A stretch of 64,000 nt of DNA from Micromonospora sp. MW-13 (GTDB lineage: Bacteria > Actinomycetota > Actinomycetes > Mycobacteriales > Micromonosporaceae), in contig NZ_QKKX01000077.1 in NCBI RefSeq assembly GCF_003434305.1, forward strand, positions 22,561 to 86,560, read 5' to 3'. The translations under genes and the position numbers were made by a program. The notes beneath the pieces are model-generated. The model saw only the letters and a program-made list of their open reading frames with translations, was not told the origin of the DNA and searched no databases. Positions 53,426-61,329 of the stretch are shown here, in pieces. Position 1 is the stretch's first letter; each line of letters starts with the position of its first letter.

Positions 53426-53619
53426 GCGAGCACCACCGGGGCGGGTACCGGGCCGGTGGGGGCGTTGCGCATCCGTCGCAGCGCGGGAAGTTCCCGGCAA
53501 CGAACGGCCTCGGTACGGCGGCCAAGGTGCGCGGCGAAGGTGTTGCCGGGGCGGTCGTTGAGGTGGTGCGGCTGGATCCGGCGGCGAGGGCCGGAGAGTG
53601 TGGAGCGGTGGCGTTGCAC
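53422..53619 (-). CDS. Small basic protein, coupled leader of 52811 gene
   Basis: A 65-residue, Arg-rich protein starting at the GTG 53619 with GGAGG six bases upstream, a convincing start. It contains PHHLNDRPGNTFAAHLGRRT and ends PVPAPVVLA, overlapping the next gene as ATGA. No family recognised. Confidence 0.55.
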   Translation of the reverse strand: MQRHRSTLSGPRRRIQPHHLNDRPGNTFAAHLGRRTEAVRCRELPALRRMRNAPTGPVPAPVVLA

Positions 53620-53780
53620 GGGATTCCTCCATCTGCTGGTGGATGGAATCCGGGCACGCCTACCGGCCGTGCCCGGATGCTGCGCGGGTGTGCGCGGTCG
53701 GCCGGGCATCGGCCGGGATGGTGCGGGTCGAGACAGCTGCGTGTCCGGCGCCGGATCACGCGTGCCGGTGCAGGTTGGGC

Positions 53781-54170
53781 CTACGAGACGGCGACGGAGC
53801 GCAGGATCAGGTGCGCGTCCTTGAGGTGACCGGCGAGGATCTCGCCGTTGATGCCGGCGGTGCTGAGGCTGATGCGCTGGATCGTCTGGGTCAGGTGCGC
53901 CTGGACGAGGTTGAGGCCGCACAGCAGCCGGGCCAGTTCGGTCAGGTCGTGGCATTCGGCGGCGTGGGTCATGGCCTCGCCGAGCTGCTCGACGGCCAGC
54001 AGGGCCACGCGCATCACGGCGGCGGTCTCCGCCGGGCCAACGGGAGGCTCGTCGTGGAGCACTCGTGCGAACTGGCTGATCACGGTCTGGCCGTCGTCGC
54101 CGAGGCGGGACGCGTCGGGCAGCTCGGCGAACCAGTCGGGGGCAGTCAGGTACCAGCGGGACATGAGCAT
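53781..54170 (-). CDS. Helical hypothetical protein
   Basis: A 129-residue, mostly helical protein. The start ATG 54170 is chosen because GGAGG lies five bases upstream; an ATG at 54182 is the longer alternative. It contains SRWYLTAPDWFAELPDASRL, ETAAVMRVALLAVEQLGEAM and ARLLCGLNLVQAHLTQTIQR. It heads the run of small minus-strand genes that extends down to 51753. No family recognised. Confidence 0.65.
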   Translation of the reverse strand: MLMSRWYLTAPDWFAELPDASRLGDDGQTVISQFARVLHDEPPVGPAETAAVMRVALLAVEQLGEAMTHAAECHDLTELARLLCGLNLVQAHLTQTIQRISLSTAGINGEILAGHLKDAHLILRSVAVS

Positions 54171-54183
54171 GTCGTCCTCCATC

Positions 54184-54473
54184 GGACAGCGCGAAGGCGG
54201 CCACCGGATGGTGACCGCCTAACGGAACGGGAACCTTGCCCTCCGTACGTGGGCAGGGGGCCGAGGGACTTGTGGCTGCCGGATCAGACGCGGGCGACGG
54301 CGGCCGACCGGAGCCGGTGGGCGCGATGCCGTCGCGAGAAGAGGCCAGATCAGGGGCACAAGAGGAAAGAGAGCCTTCAGGTTAACCCCGGCCGGGAGTC
54401 CCACTAGCCGTGCTGTCAGGACGGCCCGGCTGGCAGAAGCTGACAGCCCGCCGAGGACCGCGATCCTGTCAGA
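54184..54473. other. Divergent intergenic region, no gene seen
   Basis: Separates the minus-strand small-gene run from plus-strand genes, so it should hold the divergent promoters. I can point to no clear -10/-35 or operator. Confidence 0.4.
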
Positions 54474-54539
54474 TTGGCCCCCGTGCAGCGGGACTCGACG
54501 TTCGGGCCACCGTCACCGGACAATTCAGCTGTGGAGGTC

Positions 54540-54983
54540 GTGAGCACGGTGCAGGCAGGGGTGACCAGGCCACACCACGATCCGGTTGCTCGTGCCTTGT
54601 GGCTTGTTGCGGCGCACAACAGCATGCGCGCGTCCGGTGGGACCGTCACCACCCCGGTCGAGGAGCCCTCCGTCGGCCGGAACTACTACTGGGTGGGTGT
54701 GAGGCTCCGTGATGGTGTGGAGGTGAGCCTGCTGTTCAACGCTGCGGCGTCGTTGGTCGCTGCGGCCGAGCCGCAAGATCGTCACTCGGCGACGCTGATG
54801 TTCGTGGACGTGCCAGCCGGCAACTCGTTCTCCGAGGCAGGGTTGCGGGTCGCCACGGCCGCAGAGCTGATCCAGCCGCTCAGCGACAGTGACCTGCGGT
54901 TCCTCACCGAGGACGAACGCCGTGATGTCGCCTACCACCGGCCGGACCGGCTCGGAGATCTGTTGTTCAACTGGTTCGACTGA
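54540..54983 (+). CDS. Hypothetical protein
   Basis: A 147-residue protein from the GTG at 54540; the frame is open back to 54474 and GTG codons at 54483 and 54531 are alternatives, so the start is uncertain. It contains DPVARALWLVAAHNSMRASG, GRNYYWVGVRLRDGVEVSLL, HSATLMFVDVPAGNSFSEAG and ends DRLGDLLFNWFD. No signal or membrane segment. No family recognised. Confidence 0.6.
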   Translation: MSTVQAGVTRPHHDPVARALWLVAAHNSMRASGGTVTTPVEEPSVGRNYYWVGVRLRDGVEVSLLFNAAASLVAAAEPQDRHSATLMFVDVPAGNSFSEAGLRVATAAELIQPLSDSDLRFLTEDERRDVAYHRPDRLGDLLFNWFD

Positions 54984-55041
54984 ATGCATCGCCGGGTTGG
55001 GTGCCGATTCACCCGGTGGGGGCCGTGCGACAGTCACGGGT

Positions 55042-55324
55042 ATGACGTTTCCTCTGGAGGCGCTGTCGGTCGCCGTTAGGGCCCGAGCAGAGACGTGGGC
55101 GAGGCTGGGGATGCGGTGGCACACGCACCCGATCCAGTCGAACTACGGCAAGGCGGAGCTGACGACAGTCCGCCTCGCCGATGGCAGGATGGTCAACAAG
55201 CACTACGACCTCGAGAGCCGCGACGATCTCGAGCGACCTACTCGATGAGCTGTCCGCTCTGATCGCCGACGACCGCGTCCCCGAGGCCGCACTCATCGCC
55301 CAGGCGCCGGGGACACCGGCCTGA
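55042..55324 (+). pseudogene. Hypothetical gene, frameshifted
   Basis: From the ATG at 55042 it reads MTFPLEALSVAVRARAETWA, HPIQSNYGKAELTTVRLADG, RMVNKHYDLESRDD, then stops at 55248. In the neighbouring frame a coherent tail follows (SSDLLDELSALIADDRVPEA, ALIAQAPGTPA, stop at 55324), so one shift near 55225 has split a protein of about 95 residues. No family recognised. Confidence 0.5.
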
Positions 55325-55469
55325 CCGTGGTGATCTCCGATCATCGCTCGGGCGTTGGCGGTGACCCGCCGCTTCCCTTGAAGGCCGCCCCTGCCCGCTG
55401 GCTCTCACGGACGCCCAGGATCCCGGTGAGGTCCCTTCATCTGAGCTGATGAGCTGAGCCTGCGGACGT

Positions 55470-56312
55470 TCAACAGCGACGTAGGACCAGCACGTCCTCG
55501 TGTGCGATCAGGTGCACGGGGATGCCTTCGTCCCTGGCGCGGCGGACGGCCAGGAGCCCGAACATGTTCGCCCGGTGCACGATCTGTCCGTCGCGGACGG
55601 CGGCGAGCATCGCCGCGCACCGCTGCACCGGCACGAGCCCCACCGACCGGGCGACAGCGAGCAGCTGCCCGGGCAGGTCGATGAGATCGTCGCGCTGGCG
55701 GCGTACCGGGCGGCAGGTGATCACCACGGTCCCGCCGGGACGCAGCAGCCGGTAGCTGGCGGCCAGGATCGCGGCGAACCCGTCGAACAGGCGGGACCAT
55801 CCGCCGTAGGCGAGATTGCCGCGTTCCCGGTCCCCGTACACGTGGTCCCGTTTGCGGACCCCGGCACTCGTCGTTCGCACGAGACCGTGCGTTCCGCGCC
55901 CGTACGGCGGTGAGGTGAGCACCAGTCCCACCCGGCCGACCACCGACGCCGGCACCAGGTCCAGCAGACCCGTGGCGTCACCAGTGAACACCTGCGCCGA
56001 TCCGGTCGCGCCCTGCGATGCGGCCAGAGCAACGTTGGAGGCGGCCAGTGCGGTGAACCGGGGCTCGATGTCGATCCCGATCCCCAGCCGGCCGAGGTGC
56101 ATGGCCTCGACCAGAGTGGTCCCGGATCCGCACATCGGGTCGAACACCAGATCCCCCGGCGCCGTGTACAAGCTGATCGCATGCGCGGCCAGGTGGGGCA
56201 GCATCTTTCCCGGATGGCTGGAGGTCTCCGGCACGTAGCGGCCTCGCCGCTGGTCCCGGGCCGGCTGCTGGCAGGTCAGCCACACCGACGTGATCGGCAT
56301 GGACTCACCCAT
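55470..56312 (-). CDS. DNA methyltransferase (N4-cytosine/N6-adenine type)
   Basis: A 280-residue amino-methyltransferase. Motif X/I at about 35-60 (SSHPGKMLPHLAAHAISLYT, LVFDPMCGSGTTLVEAM) binds S-adenosylmethionine. Motif IV TSPPYGRGTHG (about residues 131-141) is the catalytic loop of N4/N6 amino-methylases. Later strands include LRPGGTVVITCRPV and IPVHLIAHEDVLVLRR. At 280 residues there is room for only a small target-recognition region. The start overlaps the 3' end of the upstream methylase-like gene by eight bases. No cognate restriction enzyme is visible nearby, so it may be an orphan methylase protecting or marking the element. Confidence 0.88.
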   Translation of the reverse strand: MGESMPITSVWLTCQQPARDQRRGRYVPETSSHPGKMLPHLAAHAISLYTAPGDLVFDPMCGSGTTLVEAMHLGRLGIGIDIEPRFTALAASNVALAASQGATGSAQVFTGDATGLLDLVPASVVGRVGLVLTSPPYGRGTHGLVRTTSAGVRKRDHVYGDRERGNLAYGGWSRLFDGFAAILAASYRLLRPGGTVVITCRPVRRQRDDLIDLPGQLLAVARSVGLVPVQRCAAMLAAVRDGQIVHRANMFGLLAVRRARDEGIPVHLIAHEDVLVLRRC

Positions 56313-56880
56313 CGACGCCTCCGGGCTGCGTTGCGCTGCGGGTCAGGATCAGCACGTCGGTGTGGATGTCCAGCTGCGCCCGCTGGCCACGTCGTGGCGG
56401 CCGATCGGCCGCCACGACGTGCTGCAGGTACGCCAGCCCGGCCCGCTTGGCGGCGATGACCACATCGACCGGAAGGATCACGTCCCCGTGTGGCAGCAGC
56501 ACCGCCACGCAGCCGCCCGGTAGGAGGCTCGCGTGACAGCGCAGGAAGAACTCCACCGCCGAGACGCCGCCGTCGGGGGGCCAGCCGGTGACGATCAGCG
56601 TCGCCGCTTCCCGGTCCCAGCCGAGCAGCCGGGTCGACTGCAGGTGGCTGCGGCGGTGGGCGGCGATGACCGCGCGGGCCAGCTGCGGGCCCACGGCCAG
56701 GTCGATGACCAGGTCGGACGGGTGGGTGAGGTTGTGGACCAGCCGTACGCCCATGGCGTTGGACATGGTCTCGCCCTGTGGTGGGGCCGGGACCGGCCAG
56801 ACGGTGATCGGCACGGGCGCGTCGCCGGGCACCACGTCCCCCACGGGGACCGGTGCGTGGTGCGGGTTTCTGTCGGTCAT
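56305..56880 (-). CDS. Degenerate methyltransferase-like partner protein
   Basis: A 191-residue protein from the ATG at 56880 (MTDRNPHHAPVPVG). It has a Rossmann-like run resembling its neighbour: a motif X-like GVRLVHNLTHPSDLVIDLAV, then strands ATLIVTGWPPDGGVSAVEFF, LLPGGCVAVLLPHGDVILPV, LDIHTDVLILTRSA. The glycine-rich motif I is eroded and the catalytic position reads TGWPPDGG, not TSPPY, so catalysis is unlikely. Overlap with the true methylase suggests a heterodimer, in which this chain could bind target DNA (inference). Confidence 0.7.
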   Translation of the reverse strand: MTDRNPHHAPVPVGDVVPGDAPVPITVWPVPAPPQGETMSNAMGVRLVHNLTHPSDLVIDLAVGPQLARAVIAAHRRSHLQSTRLLGWDREAATLIVTGWPPDGGVSAVEFFLRCHASLLPGGCVAVLLPHGDVILPVDVVIAAKRAGLAYLQHVVAADRPPRRGQRAQLDIHTDVLILTRSATQPGGVDG

Positions 56881-57164
56881 GGGTGCGGTGGCCCCCGGAC
56901 CGGCGCGACGTACTGACGAACCCCAGTGCGTGGCTGCCAGGTCGATCGAACCCACCCGCGACCTGACCGAACCGGTCAGGTCGGACGCCCCGCCGCCCCG
57001 TCGGTGGACACGCCGACAGTCGGCACCGCCGCGAACCTGACCGGCGCGGACACGGCCTGTCCCGCTCTGACAACTCCTTTTGGTGTCAGGTGGAGCTGTC
57101 CCAATCGGGGGTCTCGAAGCCTTCGCAGTCGGGCGAAGCGCTTCCGCCGAGGGGGACGATCACG

Positions 57165-57500
57165 ATGGCAACGACCATCCGCACCAGAACGGCCGTCACG
57201 GCCCTGAGCACCGCCGAGCAGGCATTCAGCTTGCTGACCTGCGAACCCGCGCCGCTGGTGTTCGACGCCCGCCCGGTGCCGGGCCTGCCGGACACGACGA
57301 TGCCGCTGGACGAGCTACGCACCCTGCTCATGTTCAACCGCTACGACAGTGACACCACCGACGAGCTGTGGCGGCAACTCGCCCACCACGCCCGCCACTG
57401 GGGGCCGGCCTGGGTCGTCGGCGCGATCGGCGTGGCCCTGCCCGCGCTGACGCACCTCGAGTGCCGGCTCCGAGGTGGCCGCTGGCGGCGTCGCCGCTGA
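57165..57500 (+). CDS. Hypothetical protein, probably 3'-truncated relative of 61330 gene
   Basis: A 111-residue protein from the ATG at 57165, with GAGGGGG nine bases upstream. It contains STAEQAFSLLTCEPAPLVFD, DELWRQLAHHARHWGPAWVV and GAIGVALPALTHLECRLRGG, then an Arg-rich end. The GPAWVV..GVALPAL block is shared with the broken gene at 61330-62080 (GPAWVVAAAGMALPAL), where the protein continues for another 130 residues. Here it ends abruptly near 57480, where an antiparallel lipoprotein scrap begins, so the gene looks cut. Function unknown. Confidence 0.55.
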   Translation: MATTIRTRTAVTALSTAEQAFSLLTCEPAPLVFDARPVPGLPDTTMPLDELRTLLMFNRYDSDTTDELWRQLAHHARHWGPAWVVGAIGVALPALTHLECRLRGGRWRRRR

Positions 57501-57592
57501 CCGGGGGCAGGTCCCGGGTCGCTGCCACAGCCGGTGACAGCGAGTGCGATGGTGAGGGCGAGCCCCGCGAGGGCGGCGTTAAGGAAATTCAC
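57480..57592 (-). pseudogene. Lipoprotein N-terminal scrap
   Basis: The minus strand from the GTG at 57592 reads MNFLNAALAGLALTIALAVT and GCGSDPGPAPGQ, a classic lipoprotein signal with lipobox AVTGC. After about 30 residues it runs into the antisense of the preceding gene and loses sense. A recombination junction near 57480 is the likely cause. Confidence 0.4.
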
Positions 57593-57627
57593 CCGGGCAC
57601 ATCACGGGTCATGGACGGTTGTGGCGG

Positions 57628-59445
57628 CTACGCGTGGGCCGTGGCCTGGTGCTGTCTGAGACGCTCGAGGAGCCGAGCCGGTGTGGCCCCGGGAGCATGT
57701 CTCTGTCGGGCGAATCGTTCGAGCACAGCGACCTCGGCGACTGGGTCACCCAGTCGGGCAAAGATGATGGCGGCCCTTTCGTAGTACCAGGGAGCCACCC
57801 CGTGTCCGTTGATTCGTGAGTTGTTCTCCACCGCGTCGATGCATCGGACGGTCAGGAGCAGCGCCGCGTGGACGTCGGTCTTCTGCATGGTCATGATTTG
57901 GTCTGTGAGGGTCTGCGGCTGCTGGCCGTCGACCCGTCCGTCCGTCGTAGGCGCACACCACAGTGGTAGGCCGGTACTGTCCGACCAGGTGCGGCCGTCT
58001 CCGGCGCTGGCCCTCTCGGTCCAGCTCTTGCCGTCCCAGAAGCGGTAGGTCCACCGCCCGGACGGGTCCAGGTACCAGCCGGCGATGACCTGCGGTATGC
58101 GTTGGGTGGGCACGGGCACTGCGGCGGCCGGTGTCGGCTCGGTGCGGGACTCGTTCTGTTCCACGCCCACCGCGGCGGCTCCAGGCTGGTGGGGTGCCGG
58201 GGAAGGCGTGGCGGTGGTGCCCAGCATGTCGTCGAGGGCCAGGTCGGAGCGGATCGGTATGGCGAGTTCGCGTGCCCGCGCGACCTTCGCATCGTCCTGG
58301 TCTGCAGCGGTGACGATGGCGGCGACGACGTTGCGGGTCAGGTTCAACGCCAGGACGAAACCGGCCTGAGTGAGGCGGTCACGGGCATCGGCGGACACGG
58401 ACGGGCTGCACCAGACGCGTTGTCCCTTCTGTTTGACGGCCTGGGTGCGGTGCGTGGTTTCCGCCTCGGGCGCGGTGAGGTCCGCGAAGTAGTCCGGTTC
58501 CCCGAGAAGTCGCGCGGCCGTGACGAGTTGCCGGTACTCGGTGCTGGTCAGGATGTCATCGGCGAGCGCGGCGTCCCGCAGCCCGTCGAGGTAGCGGTGG
58601 TGCAGGTCCCGCACCTGCTGGGCGCCCATACCGGACTGCCCGGCCAGCCGGGCCAGTGCCTTGGCCTCGATGCCGGTCAGCTTGCCGTCGCTGAGGGCGC
58701 CCCCCACGGCGGCGAGGTACGCCTCGGCGGACGCCGGGTCGGCGTCGCTGGTGGAGTAAGGCAACTTGCCGAGCAGCGACTGGATCCACCCGTCCGTGCC
58801 CTTGCGTAGGCCGGTAACCCGGGTGCGGGGCTGGGCGTGGCGTGGGTACCGCGGCAGCGGTACAGGAGCGGACGGGAACCGTAGGGCAGGTGCCTCCGCC
58901 AGGAGCCGGGTGAGGAGCTGGGCGGTCGCCCGGGTATCACCGAGAGCGGTGTGGGCGTCGTGCAGCTCGATGCCGTACGCGGCGCAGCAGGACACGAGCT
59001 GGAAGTTCGGCGCGGCCAGGACCTGTCGGGCCAACCGCAGGGTGCATACCGCCGGCAGGGGCGCGGTGTTGATGCCGGCGCGGGCGAACTCCTGCGCGAT
59101 GAAGCCCTCCTCGAAACGGGCGTTGTGCGCCACCGCCACGGCACCGTCGAGTCTGGACAGGACCTCCCCCGTTACGTCCTCGAACGTCGGCGCTCCGGAC
59201 AGCATGTCCGCCGTGATGTGGTGAACGAACGTCGGGCCAGGGTCACGGCCGGCGTCGATGAGGGTGGCCCACTCGTCGACCACCCGGCCTCCCTCGACGC
59301 GAACCAGGGCGATCTCCACGATCCGGTCGGACTTCGACGACAGCCCGGTTGTCTCCACGTCCACCACCACGAACGGCACCTCGCCCAGGTCGACACCTCC
59401 CCTTCCGCCCGCTGACCCGAAAGCGAACAATCCGACCGACGACAT
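57628..59445 (-). CDS. DEDD exonuclease with TerB/BRCT-like middle and DUF2510
   Basis: A 605-residue protein from the ATG at 59445, with GGAGAGG upstream. The exonuclease domain (about 22-190) has FVVVDVETTGLSSKSDRIVE (Asp29, Glu31), AHNARFEEGFIAQEF and LHDAHTALGDTRATAQLL. In motif II the usual Asp after HNA.F is Glu, an unusual change. Residues about 240-345 look TerB-like (SAEAYLAAVGGALSDGKLTG, IEAKALARLAGQSGMG). Residues about 365-435 are BRCT-like (QRVWCSPSVSADARDRLTQA, RNVVAAIVTAADQDDAKVAR). Then comes DUF2510 (GWYLDPSGRWTYRFWDGKSW) and a helical tail. It lies 77 bases after the DUF4041/GIY-YIG gene, probably in one operon. A DNA-processing or defence role is inferred. Confidence 0.88.
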   Translation of the reverse strand: MSSVGLFAFGSAGGRGGVDLGEVPFVVVDVETTGLSSKSDRIVEIALVRVEGGRVVDEWATLIDAGRDPGPTFVHHITADMLSGAPTFEDVTGEVLSRLDGAVAVAHNARFEEGFIAQEFARAGINTAPLPAVCTLRLARQVLAAPNFQLVSCCAAYGIELHDAHTALGDTRATAQLLTRLLAEAPALRFPSAPVPLPRYPRHAQPRTRVTGLRKGTDGWIQSLLGKLPYSTSDADPASAEAYLAAVGGALSDGKLTGIEAKALARLAGQSGMGAQQVRDLHHRYLDGLRDAALADDILTSTEYRQLVTAARLLGEPDYFADLTAPEAETTHRTQAVKQKGQRVWCSPSVSADARDRLTQAGFVLALNLTRNVVAAIVTAADQDDAKVARARELAIPIRSDLALDDMLGTTATPSPAPHQPGAAAVGVEQNESRTEPTPAAAVPVPTQRIPQVIAGWYLDPSGRWTYRFWDGKSWTERASAGDGRTWSDSTGLPLWCAPTTDGRVDGQQPQTLTDQIMTMQKTDVHAALLLTVRCIDAVENNSRINGHGVAPWYYERAAIIFARLGDPVAEVAVLERFARQRHAPGATPARLLERLRQHQATAHA

Positions 59446-59521
59446 ATGCACCTCTCCAAATCGGCAATTTTGCTGGCCCGACCGGCCCGCAACGGCCCCG
59501 GCTGTCCACGATCCCGCCACG

Positions 59522-61048
59522 TCAGGTGATCGCGACCGCTTGCTCCTGTGCCTGGGTGAGGCTCTGCCGGTACTCCAGGGCCTCCGGGACCTCCTCGTAC
59601 TGCAGCAAGCTGCCGGTCAACGCCAGCAGGTGCTCCTTGGCCTCCTCCGGGGTGGCGTAGAAGAACTCGCGACGGTGGTTGACCAGGTTGACCCGCCGGT
59701 CGGCCAGCCGTGCATGCATCTGCGCCTCGATGCCGACAGCGTCTTCGGAGAAGAAGAGGGCATGGACGTCGAAGTTGAAGGGCACCGAGGCGTCGCTGAG
59801 TTCACGCACCCGGTCCAGCGGGTCCAGCCGGCGGGTCATACCGACCTTGACCATCTTCTCGCCGAAAGCGCCGAGGTTGGAGATCACATACACGTATCCG
59901 GCCCGGACGTTCGCGGCCCGGTGGTCGACGTCCTGGATCGCGGTGTCGATCTGGGTCAACCGGTCCTGCATCTGGGCGACGCCGTCGGCATCGCCCTTGG
60001 CCTGCAAAGCGGCCAGGGCGTTGGCGTAGTGCTGGCGTTCCTTGTCGAGCCGGGCGCGTTCGCGTTCGATCTCCTGCTGCGCGCGTCGCTCCTCGCGCAG
60101 CCGGGCCTTCTCCTCTCGCTCCCGTTCCTTCTCCTCGGCCAGCTTCTCCTGGTAGTCGGCGGTGAGCTCCAACTCCTTGACCCGTAGCCGGTGGTACTCC
60201 TCGGCGATCCGGATCTGCATCGTCTTGCCGAGCTTGGCGATCGTGGCCGCTACCTTCCCCAGCCGGTCGACGGCCGAGTCGACCTTGTACGGCTTCAACC
60301 CGCGTACCAGGTTGTCCGCCTCGGCGTTGTAGGCGCGGAGCATCAGCTTGGAGAAGTCCCGGACCATCACCCGACCCTCCGTGACCGAGCCGTTGACCGT
60401 CCATCCGGCAGCGGCCTTGACCGCGCCCCCGTCCATCCTGGCCATGGCCTTGATCTGGTCCTGGATCCGGCTGAGCTGGCTCTGGTAGGCAACCGCGTCC
60501 GACAGGGGATGCCGGTACTGGTAGACACCAGCCTCCTGCAGCAGCGCGGTCTCCTCGGTGACCACGATCTGCTGCCGAAGCCCACGAAGGCGGCGGTCGA
60601 GCTCGACCTTCTGAGCTTTGCCCTTCGCCGTCAGGTCGGCGAGCTCACGACTGAGCCTGTCCCGCTGCTGTTCCAGCTCCATCACGGACAGCATGCCGAG
60701 GCGCGACATCTCCGCCCGCAGTCCCGCCAGTTCGGCGCGCGCCTGGTCCAGCTCGCCGCGCAGCCGCGTACCCTCCGCGGCCAGTTCACGCGCTTTGCCC
60801 CGGGCACCGAACAAGGGAATATCCGGATCACTGACGCTGCGCTGCTGCGGGACGACGGCGGGAGCACCGGCAGTCTGCGTGGCGGTCGTCATGGGCGACA
60901 CCAGAGCCGGAGCCGGAGTATCCGGAAGCCACAACTGCCACCCCGGCGGAGGAGGTCCCCAGGCGGGATCCGGTGTCCAACCCGACGGTGGCACCCATCC
61001 AGCAGGAGGCGTCGGCCAGTTCGGTGGTGCGTTGAATCGGTATCCCAT
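59522..61048 (-). CDS. DUF4041 protein with C-terminal T5orf172/GIY-YIG nuclease
   Basis: A 508-residue protein from the ATG at 61048, with GGGGGGAG upstream. Residues 1-55 are Pro/Trp-rich (GWVPPSGWTPDPAWGPPPPG), like surface-binding linkers. Long coiled coils follow (RGELDQARAELAGLRAEMSR; LAEEKEREREEKARLREERR), with a DUF4041 core between them (MVRDFSKLMLRAYNAEADNL). The C-terminal 100 residues are a T5orf172-type GIY-YIG nuclease: GYVYVISNLGAFGEKMVKVG, MTRRLDPLDRVRELSDA, VHALFFSEDAVGIEAQMHAR, NHRREFFYATPEEA. Proteins of this build are often phage- or defence-linked. Gap of 77 bases to the exonuclease gene downstream. Confidence 0.9.
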   Translation of the reverse strand: MGYRFNAPPNWPTPPAGWVPPSGWTPDPAWGPPPPGWQLWLPDTPAPALVSPMTTATQTAGAPAVVPQQRSVSDPDIPLFGARGKARELAAEGTRLRGELDQARAELAGLRAEMSRLGMLSVMELEQQRDRLSRELADLTAKGKAQKVELDRRLRGLRQQIVVTEETALLQEAGVYQYRHPLSDAVAYQSQLSRIQDQIKAMARMDGGAVKAAAGWTVNGSVTEGRVMVRDFSKLMLRAYNAEADNLVRGLKPYKVDSAVDRLGKVAATIAKLGKTMQIRIAEEYHRLRVKELELTADYQEKLAEEKEREREEKARLREERRAQQEIERERARLDKERQHYANALAALQAKGDADGVAQMQDRLTQIDTAIQDVDHRAANVRAGYVYVISNLGAFGEKMVKVGMTRRLDPLDRVRELSDASVPFNFDVHALFFSEDAVGIEAQMHARLADRRVNLVNHRREFFYATPEEAKEHLLALTGSLLQYEEVPEALEYRQSLTQAQEQAVAIT

Positions 61049-61329
61049 TGCTCCCCCCAGGCATCACAACGGCCCGACGAAAGTAGCGCCGCAGCCCACG
61101 AGCGGACATCGACGACTCAGATCGGCGGTTCAGCCCGTCCAGACAGCCACGGATACCCATGCGGAGACTTCAGTCCGGTTGCCGACAGAAACGAGCATTG
61201 CTGCGGAACGGGCAGGCCAGCGAGGAAGGACACGTGGGCAGCTGTCCTTTCGCAGTCAATCTGCTCCGGCCGTGGCGGGCTCACCTGTACGGATCAGCTT
61301 GGTTGAGAATCCGACTCGCCAGCTGTTCT

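Noticed and set aside
48840..57100. Complete integrative conjugative element
   Set aside because: No intact integrase, FtsK/TraB-type transfer gene, replication gene or tRNA attachment site is visible in the window.
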